64,000 nucleotides of DNA, taken from assembly GCF_003634095.1 (NCBI RefSeq), contig NZ_RBIR01000004.1, positions 124,001 through 188,000 of the forward strand, in the 5' to 3' direction. Shown here one piece after another: positions 57,690-64,000 of the stretch. A model generated the notes under the pieces. The model searched no databases, was not told the origin of the DNA, and saw only the letters and a list, made by a program, of their open reading frames with translations. Both the position numbers and the translations under genes were made by a program. Origin of the DNA: Arthrobacter oryzae (lineage in GTDB: Bacteria; Actinomycetota; Actinomycetes; Actinomycetales; Micrococcaceae). Each line of letters opens with the position of its first letter. Position 1 is the stretch's first letter.

Positions 57690-57896
57690 CGAAACCTTGG
57701 CGAGGGAGAGCGCCGGTAGACCGAATACGTCACAGTATTAACGGCATGCCGGACTGCTGGTCTCCGTTATCGACTGGGTCTGAATCTCCTTGAAGGTCAG
57801 CTGCACGGCAGCCCGGCGTTGAGGGTCGTAAACAGACCTCCGCCCTTGCTGAATACCGTTTAGTCCCACCGCTTGAAATCCCACCAGGAGATATCC
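57690..57896 (+). other. Long structured leader before rplY
   Basis: About 200 bases lie between the prs terminator and rplY. Visible pairings are CCGGTAGACC (57713 region) with GGTCTCCG (57759 region), GCTGC/GCAGC (57800-57812) and GAG-GTC/GACCTC (57821-57840). I recognise no known motif and no gene. A ribosomal-protein leader that senses L25 is a possible reading, but this is inference. Confidence 0.35.
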
Positions 57897-58502
57897 ATGT
57901 CTGAGCAGAAGCTCGCAGCAGAAGTACGCACCGAATTCGGCAAGGGCTTCGCCCGCCGCGCCCGCATGGCCAACCTGATCCCGGCTGTCATCTACGGCCA
58001 CGGCGCCGAGCCGATCCACATCACCCTGCCGGCCAAGGCCACCACCCTGGCCGTTCGCACCGCCAACGCGCTGCTGACCCTGGACATCAACGGCGAACAG
58101 CACCTGGCCCTGGTCAAGGACATCCAGCGCAACCCGATCAAGCAGATCATCGAGCACCTCGACCTGCTGACCGTCCGCACCGGCGAGAAGGTCACCGTTG
58201 ACGTCCCCGTTCACCTGAGCGGCGAGCTGGCTCCGGGCAACGTCCACAACCTGGAGATGACCACGGTCTCCCTTGAAGCCGAGGCAACCCACCTGCCGAC
58301 CGCCATCGAGGTCAGCATCGAAGGCCGCGGCGCCGGCGAGCACATCCACGCTTCCGACCTCGTTCTGCCGAAGGGCTCCGTCCTGCTGGCTGACCCCGAA
58401 GCTCTCGTTGTCAACATCTCCGAGGCCGTTGAAATCCCCGAAGAGGGCGAAGAGGCCGGCGAAGCAGCTGCACCGGCAGCCGAAGCAGCCGCAGCCGAGT
58501 AA
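57897..58502 (+). CDS. rplY: 50S ribosomal protein L25/Ctc
   Basis: The 201-residue protein has the 5S rRNA-binding L25 domain (to about residue 95; EVRTEFGKGFARRARMANLIPAVIYGHG) and the C-terminal TL5/Ctc domain, followed by an acidic Ala/Glu tail. It belongs to the general-stress Ctc group. ATG at 57897 follows AGGAG; the frame extends upstream only through non-conserved sequence. It is followed by pth after about 150 bases, as in many bacteria (rplY-pth). Confidence 0.96.
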   Translation: MSEQKLAAEVRTEFGKGFARRARMANLIPAVIYGHGAEPIHITLPAKATTLAVRTANALLTLDINGEQHLALVKDIQRNPIKQIIEHLDLLTVRTGEKVTVDVPVHLSGELAPGNVHNLEMTTVSLEAEATHLPTAIEVSIEGRGAGEHIHASDLVLPKGSVLLADPEALVVNISEAVEIPEEGEEAGEAAAPAAEAAAAE

Positions 58503-58653
58503 TTTCGGCGTGTTCTGTGGTGGCCGGGTCCCTGTGGGGCCCGGCCGCCGTCGTCTGTGGCGCCGCGCCGCCGCCCTACGGCCGCGCCGCCCCCTGCCTC
58601 CACCTAGCGTCCGCGCCGCCCCACCGTGACCCGGCCTACCGAAGGACTGAACC

Positions 58654-59241
58654 ATGACTGACACCTGGCTTATCGTAGGCCTTGGCAACCCCGGACCCGA
58701 GTACAGCCACAACCGGCATAACGTCGGCCAGATGGTCCTGGACGAGCTGGCCTCGCGTGTGGGCGGCAGCTTCAAGTCGCACAAATCCCGGGCCCAGGTC
58801 CTCGAAGGCCGTTTGGGCATCGGCGGTCCCCGGATCGTGCTGGCCAAGCCGCAGTCCTACATGAATGTCTCCGGCGGACCGGTCTCGGCCCTGACACAGT
58901 TCTACGGCATTGACACCGCCCACGTCGTGGCCGTCCACGACGAGATCGATATCCCCTTCGATACCGTGAAGCTCAAGGTCGGGGGCGGCGAAGGCGGCCA
59001 CAACGGCCTGCGCGACATTTCCAAGGCCTTGGCCACCAAGGACTACCTGCGCGTGCGGGTGGGCGTCGGGCGTCCGCCAGGCCGGATGGATACCGCGGAC
59101 TTTGTCCTGCGCGATTTTTCGGCCCCCGAGAAGAAGGAGCTGCCCTTCCTCATCGACTCAGCTGCCGACGCCGTCGAAGTCCTGGTCACGGACGGGCTCC
59201 TCGCCGCGCAGCAAAAGTTCCACCCGGCCAAGGCCCCTTAG
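58654..59241 (+). CDS. pth: Peptidyl-tRNA hydrolase
   Basis: The 195-residue enzyme recycles stalled peptidyl-tRNA. Signatures are [27 protein letters not shown] with the catalytic histidine of [22 protein letters not shown], and [32 protein letters not shown] at 58654 is the start. In M. tuberculosis the same block continues to mfd; here two LuxR-type regulator genes come next. Confidence 0.97.
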   Translation: MTDTWLIVGLGNPGPEYSHNRHNVGQMVLDELASRVGGSFKSHKSRAQVLEGRLGIGGPRIVLAKPQSYMNVSGGPVSALTQFYGIDTAHVVAVHDEIDIPFDTVKLKVGGGEGGHNGLRDISKALATKDYLRVRVGVGRPPGRMDTADFVLRDFSAPEKKELPFLIDSAADAVEVLVTDGLLAAQQKFHPAKAP

Positions 59242-59251
59242 CCGCTCGCCA

Positions 59252-59269
59252 GCCGGCTCCAGGGCCGGC
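59252..59269 (+). terminator. Weak hairpin after pth
   Basis: GCCGGC and GCCGGC (59252-59257 and 59264-59269) can pair as a 6-bp stem with a six-base loop about ten bases past the pth stop. It is short and lacks a U-tract. Confidence 0.35.
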
Positions 59270-59305
59270 GCCGGCCAATCCGTTTAAGCCACATGGCGGG
59301 CTTCC

Positions 59306-59335
59306 TTTCCAAGCTTTCAGCATTCCAGTTATGAT
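59306..59335 (+). promoter_or_regulatory. Possible promoter of the LuxR-type regulator pair
   Basis: TTTCCA (59306-59311) and TATGAT (59330-59335) are spaced by 18 bases, about 92 bases before the first regulator's start. TGTCTAC occurs twice downstream (59337 and 59397 regions). Confidence 0.35.
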
Positions 59336-59426
59336 CTGTCTACTCTCATGTCGGGGGATAGGGATACGCTACTTCTAAGTGGACAGTTCGGGGTTGCTGT
59401 CTACAAAGCGGTACGAAGGAAACTAC

Positions 59427-62171
59427 ATGTCGAGGGATTCGCTGGGCTGGGGGAATGTTTCCACTACATTGGCACCCGCCGAAGGAGAACAAGCAGCCGG
59501 TCCGGTTGCCAGGCACGGCTGGTCCGGTCTGGCGCGGAGCGTTGATGCCGAGCGTGTCCGGGCGGAACTGCTTGCCCAGGACCGGATGGGTGTCGTCATC
59601 ACCGGCGACCGCGGCGTGGGCAAAACGCTGGTCGGCAGGAGTGCCCTCGCGGCGTTCGGACCGGAGATCTACACCATCCAGCTCCGCAGCACGGGCCCGG
59701 GTGCGGCAACGCCGTACGGCTGCCTCGCCTTTACCCTCGCCCGGCTCCCGCAAAGCTCCCTCGGCTCGCCGACCGCCATTCTGCACGGCATTACCTCGCT
59801 GATCCGCGACGACGCAGCCGGGCGCCAGTGCGTAATCCTGCTCGATAACGCCGGGTCCCTGGACGAACTCAGTACCGGCGTTCTGCTGAATTTGCTGCAG
59901 ACCCGGACGGCCCGGCTGATTGCCACAGCGCAGCGCACCACCGACCTCCCGCCCGACTTCTACTGGCTGATTACCTCAGGGCAGCTCGCGGAGGTCCGGC
60001 TCGCCAACCTCACCGAACTCGAAACGCTGGAGGTCCTGCAGTCCGCATTGGGCCACCGGGTCTCGACTGCGCTGGCAAGCCAGCTGCACCAGCTGGTCGG
60101 CGGCAGCCCCACCCTGCTGCAGGCCGTCGTCTCCGAACAGATCGAACGCGGGAACCTTATCCTCTCCGGATCCGTCTGGACCTTGGTCGATGAAGTGGTG
60201 CTGGACGGCCGGACCGCGCTGGAAGACATCGTCAGGGCCAGGTATGCCCGGGAAACACCCGAGGCGCGCGAGGTCATCGACGTCCTCTCCTGCGCCCGGA
60301 CACTTCCGCTGTCGCGGCTGGCCAGGATGTACAGCCCCGGCGTTATCGCAGACATGGAAGAAGCCGGCCAGATCGTCGTCGACCGCACGGACCGGCATCT
60401 GGTCACCCTGGGTGACCGCTACCTCGGCGACATTGTCCGCAACTGGCTCAGCGTGGAGCGCCGGCTGGAGCTCCGGGACAAGGTTCCCGGACACCAGGAA
60501 GATGAGCTCGACGAACTCACAGTCGAGGACCTGCTGGCGTACGCGGCCTGGACCCACGACTGCCACGCCCAGCTCGCACCGGCCCATGCACTGGCTGCTG
60601 CCAAAGCGGCCGTCAGATTCTTCGACCCGAAGTTTGCCCTCAAGTGCGCCGGCAGCCTCTCTCCCTCCGACGCCGAATGGGCAGAGGGACAACTCCAGAA
60701 GTCGGCCGCCTATCTCCAGCTGGGCTTGCCCCTGCAGGCCATGTCAGCGCTCGACGACGTCTCCGATCAGCAGGTTCATGAACTGCCGGCCGAGACCTTT
60801 GCCGAGTTTGTCGCGGCGAAAGCCGACTGCATGGCCTGGCTCGAAGACCGCTCCGGTAAGGTGCCGGAGCTTCTCCGGGAGGCCAGGATCCGGCTCCAGG
60901 ACCTGAGCCTCGAGGAGCCGCAGGCTGCAGCCGACGCCCTTTACCGGGCCGGGCTGTGCCTGGACCTCTGCGAGTTCAACTACTTCTCCTTCATCGGGGA
61001 CTTCGAGCCCATCATGGACCGGCTCACCGCCGCGGCCACCACGGACGTCCCCGGAGCCGATCCCGTGCACCGGCTCCGGTCCGCCATCATCCTGATGGAA
61101 GCCTTGTCCATGACAGGGCGGGAACTCGATGCCCGCAAGCTCATGAGGGAAATCGGCGGGCAGCTCGGCGAGTGGTCCAACGTGCCGCGCATCCGCGAAA
61201 ACTTCGCCTGGCGCTCGTACAACGTTCTCCTCCTGTCCGGACTTTGGCGCCAGGCCATCGACATGCTCAAAGACGCCAGCGGCCGGGCGGGGCACGGGCT
61301 CCACTCCGGCAGCGCCGCGACCGACCTCGCGGTGGGAGTCGCCTACGTTTACGCCGGCCGCGGTTACATGGCACTGGACCCGTTGCTGGCCGCGATTGCA
61401 CAGCTTGAGGTGCGGGCAAGCCTGCAGTCCCTGCGCCAGGCCTACGCCGCCACTGCTTTCGCCTACGCCCAGACCGGCAACTCCGTGCAAGCCGCGATCT
61501 ACCTGGACCGGGCCCGCTCCGCCGAGGGCCCGGCCCGCTTCGCGGTCAGCAGTTCCGCGGAGTTCTGCATGGATATGGCCTCCCGGTGGCTCGGTGACCC
61601 CGAGGCCAAGGACCGGCTCATCCGGTCCGGGGAAGCCCATTTCCGCAAGGGCCGCTACACCCTGGCGGGCATCTGCGTCCTGGGGGCCACCGTCAACGGG
61701 ACCATCAAGGATTTTCTGTTCATGGAGGAACTGGCCGGGCTGAGGCAGGGGCCGCTTGCCGAATTGTCCCGCACGGTCGCCGTCGGCAGCCGGAAAAAGG
61801 ATGCCGCCATCATGCTCGAAGCCGCCCAACAGGCCGCGGGCCTGGAACTGGATGCCGTGCAGGCGAGGTGTGCGGCACTGGCATTTGATTTTGCCAAGAG
61901 CGCCGGACTGACCGCCAGCGCCAACGCCGCATACAGCATGCTCGAGAGCCTCTCGGAATCTGTTCCGGCGCTGCCGATCATGCCCCGCAACAAAGGCCCG
62001 CTTCTGACGGAACGGGAGCGGCAGATCGCCACCCTGGCCGGAAACGGGGTCTCGAACAAGGACATCGCCCTGGAAGTGGGCATCTCCGTCAGGACAGTGG
62101 AGGGCCACCTGTACCAGGTGTTCACAAAGCTCGGCGTTTCTTCGCGAAGTGATCTGCTTGGACTCATCTAG
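59427..62171 (+). CDS. Large LuxR-type ATPase regulator (LAL/STAND-like)
   Basis: The 914-residue protein has an N-terminal P-loop ATPase (Walker A GDRGVGKT at 60-67, Walker B CVILLDNAG near 134), a long helical middle part that looks like TPR repeats (about 330-830), and a C-terminal LuxR helix-turn-helix: LTERERQIATLAGNGVSNKDIALEVGISVRTVEGHLYQVFTKLGV. Such proteins sense an inducer by an ATP-dependent switch and activate transcription. No sensor ligand can be predicted. ATG at 59427 follows GAAGGA. It overlaps the next, similar gene by about 14 bases, so they are probably co-translated. Confidence 0.92.
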   Translation: MSRDSLGWGNVSTTLAPAEGEQAAGPVARHGWSGLARSVDAERVRAELLAQDRMGVVITGDRGVGKTLVGRSALAAFGPEIYTIQLRSTGPGAATPYGCLAFTLARLPQSSLGSPTAILHGITSLIRDDAAGRQCVILLDNAGSLDELSTGVLLNLLQTRTARLIATAQRTTDLPPDFYWLITSGQLAEVRLANLTELETLEVLQSALGHRVSTALASQLHQLVGGSPTLLQAVVSEQIERGNLILSGSVWTLVDEVVLDGRTALEDIVRARYARETPEAREVIDVLSCARTLPLSRLARMYSPGVIADMEEAGQIVVDRTDRHLVTLGDRYLGDIVRNWLSVERRLELRDKVPGHQEDELDELTVEDLLAYAAWTHDCHAQLAPAHALAAAKAAVRFFDPKFALKCAGSLSPSDAEWAEGQLQKSAAYLQLGLPLQAMSALDDVSDQQVHELPAETFAEFVAAKADCMAWLEDRSGKVPELLREARIRLQDLSLEEPQAAADALYRAGLCLDLCEFNYFSFIGDFEPIMDRLTAAATTDVPGADPVHRLRSAIILMEALSMTGRELDARKLMREIGGQLGEWSNVPRIRENFAWRSYNVLLLSGLWRQAIDMLKDASGRAGHGLHSGSAATDLAVGVAYVYAGRGYMALDPLLAAIAQLEVRASLQSLRQAYAATAFAYAQTGNSVQAAIYLDRARSAEGPARFAVSSSAEFCMDMASRWLGDPEAKDRLIRSGEAHFRKGRYTLAGICVLGATVNGTIKDFLFMEELAGLRQGPLAELSRTVAVGSRKKDAAIMLEAAQQAAGLELDAVQARCAALAFDFAKSAGLTASANAAYSMLESLSESVPALPIMPRNKGPLLTERERQIATLAGNGVSNKDIALEVGISVRTVEGHLYQVFTKLGVSSRSDLLGLI

Positions 62172-64000
62172 GGACCCGGCGGGAGACCCCGGCAACGAGT
62201 CAGCCCGTGCCTTGACGGGCCGGTCCGAAGACCTGATGTCCGCGGCCGAGGCCCTGCAGGGCGGCAACCACGTGGCCGTTTTCGTCCTCGGCGACAGCGG
62301 GATGGGCAAATCCAGGCTCATCGAGGCCGTCGTGGCTGAGCTTGGCTCCGAGGTGACGCCGGTGCGCATCCACGGCAGCGCATCGCTGTCCCAGGTGCCG
62401 TACGGGGTCCTTGGACCCTTCATCGTGAACCTGCCGGTCCAGGAAGCGACATCGCAGCTGGCAGTGCTGCGGACCCTGTGGTCGCATCTGGAAGAACAGA
62501 AGCGTGCCACCCAGAAGCCCCTGCTGCTGATCGTCGACGACGCCCACGACCTCGACGAGGCGACGGCAGGAATCCTCGCGGAGCTGGCAGCGGCCGGCTG
62601 GGCAAAGTTGCTCGTGGCCGCTGCCGCCCGTCCCGGATTGCCGGAACCGCTCTTGCAGCTCTGGTTTGAAGGCATCGCCGAACGGCATGACCTCCGGCCG
62701 CTGACGCTCGCGCAGACCACAGAAATGCTGGAGGGCGGGCTCGGCTCGCAGGTGCTGCCGAACGTCGCCGAAATCCTTTGGGAAGCCTCGGGCGGTAACC
62801 CGATGCTCCTCAACGGGCTCCTCGACGACGCCAGAAAAGACGGGACGCTGCGCCGGCGCAACGGTGTGTGGCTGTTCACCCGGCCACTGAACAGCCACGG
62901 CGACCGGCTTACCGACGTCGTGCGCCGTCAGCTGCTGCTGCGCTCCCCGGAAGAACGGCAGGCCCTGAACCTCGTGGCGCTGGCCGAACCCGTGTCCAGG
63001 GAACTGATTGAGTCCGTGGCCGGCGAAGAGGCCGTCGGCTCGCTGATTGACAGCGAACTGATCCGTGTGACGGACCCTGCGACCGGTGAGCTGCGGCTGT
63101 GGCATACGGTCTACGGCGACACCTTGCGAAACTTGATCTCGCCTGCGCGGAGCCTCCAGCTGCGGCAGATGCTGCTGCGCCGGATGGACAGCGAGCCCAC
63201 GTCGGCCGAAGGGCTGCTGCGGCACGTGAGCTGGTCGATCGAATGCGGCGCCGAAGTCGAGGACCGGCAGCTCCTGCGGGCCGCGGTGCTGGCCAGCCGG
63301 CTCTTCGAGGACGAGCTTGCCCGCAAGGCCGCCGCGCTCGTCAAGGATCCGGAACTGCAGATGGCGGCCCGTGCCGTCATAGCACGTACGCGCTACAACG
63401 CCTCCGACTACGCTGCGGCGCGGGAACTCCTCGACGCCGATTTCGGCCAGGGCAACACCCTCCCCAGCCTGTTGGCGGGCACGCTCCTGTGGGCCGCGGT
63501 GATGTCGGCGCTTGGCCACACACCGGAAGACATCATGGAACGCGCACAGGTGGTGCGGCGTGCCGGTGAACGGCTGGCCCGGGACCAGCCGGAGAACGCC
63601 GAAGCCATCCTCGCTGCCACAGCCGAGCGCCTGGAGACGATGGAGGCGATGGTCAACGCCCTGACAGGGGATTACCGGTCGGCCCCTGCCGCGGCGGAGG
63701 CCGCCGGTACCCGTCCGGCGAACAACCTGGAAACAGCGTTCCGGCTCTGCGCTGACGCGGAACGGCTCCTGGCCGGCGGCAAGGGACTTAGCGCCTTTGC
63801 CGTGATGTCCCGGGCGATCGAGGCCGCCGGAGCCGATCACGACGAGTTGTACTTCCTCTCGGATTTCCTCGTGGTGCGTGCGGCCGCCCCGGCGATCCAC
63901 GCCGGAGACTGGGAGGCCGCGGAGACCCTTCTGTCCGGCGTCGTCGCCGGATCCGGGCCCAGCCTCATTTCGTTCGGCGGGGGAGTCCACGCCGCGCACG
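62158..64000 (+). CDS. Second large LuxR-type ATPase regulator (5' part)
   Basis: A frame of at least 614 codons runs off the window edge. It has Walker A LGDSGMGKSRL (about residues 44-54), Walker B LLLIVDDAHDLDEAT, and the helical middle part typical of the same family as the upstream gene; the C-terminal DNA-binding domain would lie outside. The usual LTGRSEDL block before the P-loop lies at about residues 19-26, so the start must be upstream of 62212. The only start codons are TTG at 62158 and GTG at 62149, both overlapping the end of the previous gene; GAAGTGA precedes TTG 62158. The start is therefore tentative. Confidence 0.85.
   Translation, partial: MDSSRDPAGDPGNESARALTGRSEDLMSAAEALQGGNHVAVFVLGDSGMGKSRLIEAVVAELGSEVTPVRIHGSASLSQVPYGVLGPFIVNLPVQEATSQLAVLRTLWSHLEEQKRATQKPLLLIVDDAHDLDEATAGILAELAAAGWAKLLVAAAARPGLPEPLLQLWFEGIAERHDLRPLTLAQTTEMLEGGLGSQVLPNVAEILWEASGGNPMLLNGLLDDARKDGTLRRRNGVWLFTRPLNSHGDRLTDVVRRQLLLRSPEERQALNLVALAEPVSRELIESVAGEEAVGSLIDSELIRVTDPATGELRLWHTVYGDTLRNLISPARSLQLRQMLLRRMDSEPTSAEGLLRHVSWSIECGAEVEDRQLLRAAVLASRLFEDELARKAAALVKDPELQMAARAVIARTRYNASDYAAARELLDADFGQGNTLPSLLAGTLLWAAVMSALGHTPEDIMERAQVVRRAGERLARDQPENAEAILAATAERLETMEAMVNALTGDYRSAPAAAEAAGTRPANNLETAFRLCADAERLLAGGKGLSAFAVMSRAIEAAGADHDELYFLSDFLVVRAAAPAIHAGDWEAAETLLSGVVAGSGPSLISFGGGVHAAH

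Noticed and set aside
62200..63999. Open frame of 599 codons on the minus strand
   Set aside because: It is the antisense shadow of the second LuxR-type regulator; its translation is rich in Arg/Gly/His with no domain, while the plus frame has Walker motifs.

Overview
The window reads as chromosomal core sequence of a high-GC actinobacterium of the Micrococcaceae, most like Arthrobacter/Pseudarthrobacter. The reasons are uniformly GC-rich codon use with many GTG starts, actinobacterial marker families (WhiB, DUF3499, DUF5719, TIGR03089, TIGR01906, DUF4245, an RpfB-type resuscitation factor, PIN-PhoH2) and gene orders that, from memory, match three blocks of the Mycobacterium tuberculosis map. 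No prophage, insertion sequence, CRISPR array or integrase was seen.

Layout. 1-14.5 kb: end of a HAD phosphatase, hemolysin-III protein, a short-chain cis-prenyl transferase, PhoH2, a GNAT enzyme, an unrecognised protein, prepilin peptidase, NUDIX hydrolase, a TetR-regulated DHA2 efflux pump, a VWA protein, then fumC, carbonic anhydrase, DUF4245 and glpX (compare Rv1085c-Rv1100). 14.6-32.3 kb: galE, a FemX-like transferase, manA, an LCP ligase, purE/purK, GtrA, TIGR03089, a WhiB2-type regulator, a giant membrane glycosyltransferase with DUF5719, a metallopeptidase-fold protein, DUF3499, Trm112 and ahcY (compare Rv3248c-Rv3277). 32.4-47 kb: L,D-transpeptidase, TIGR01906 protein, acyl-CoA synthetase, protein O-mannosyltransferase, rsmI, gabD and the MoxR/DUF58/transglutaminase operon. 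47.1-59.2 kb: tatD, rpfB, ksgA, ispE, an ABC-F ATPase, a repeat island, TetR, tRNA-Gln, glmU, prs, rplY and pth (compare Rv1002c-Rv1019). The window ends in two overlapping large LuxR-type ATPase regulators, the second running off the edge.

Much of the content serves the cell envelope: sugar supply (galE, manA, glmU), isoprenoids (ispE, cis-prenyl transferase), wall polymer ligation (LCP), cross-bridges (FemX-like), 3-3 cross-links (L,D-transpeptidase), protein mannosylation (Pmt), wall lysis at resuscitation (Rpf) and a WhiB2 division regulator. Purine and one-carbon genes (purE, purK, prs, ahcY) and translation genes (ksgA, rsmI, rplY, pth, tRNA-Gln) make up most of the rest.

The most unusual signals are non-coding: a nearly symmetric palindrome of about 300 bp between phoH2 and the GNAT gene; a 209-bp tandem repeat after the ABC-F gene packed with the palindromic motif GGRCATGTCC; several short tandem repeats that begin at stop codons; a perfect terminator-like hairpin lying inside the first codons of the giant glycosyltransferase gene; and a 23-codon ORF with a strong ribosome binding site in front of phoH2. 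All calls are from reading the sequence; no database search was run.
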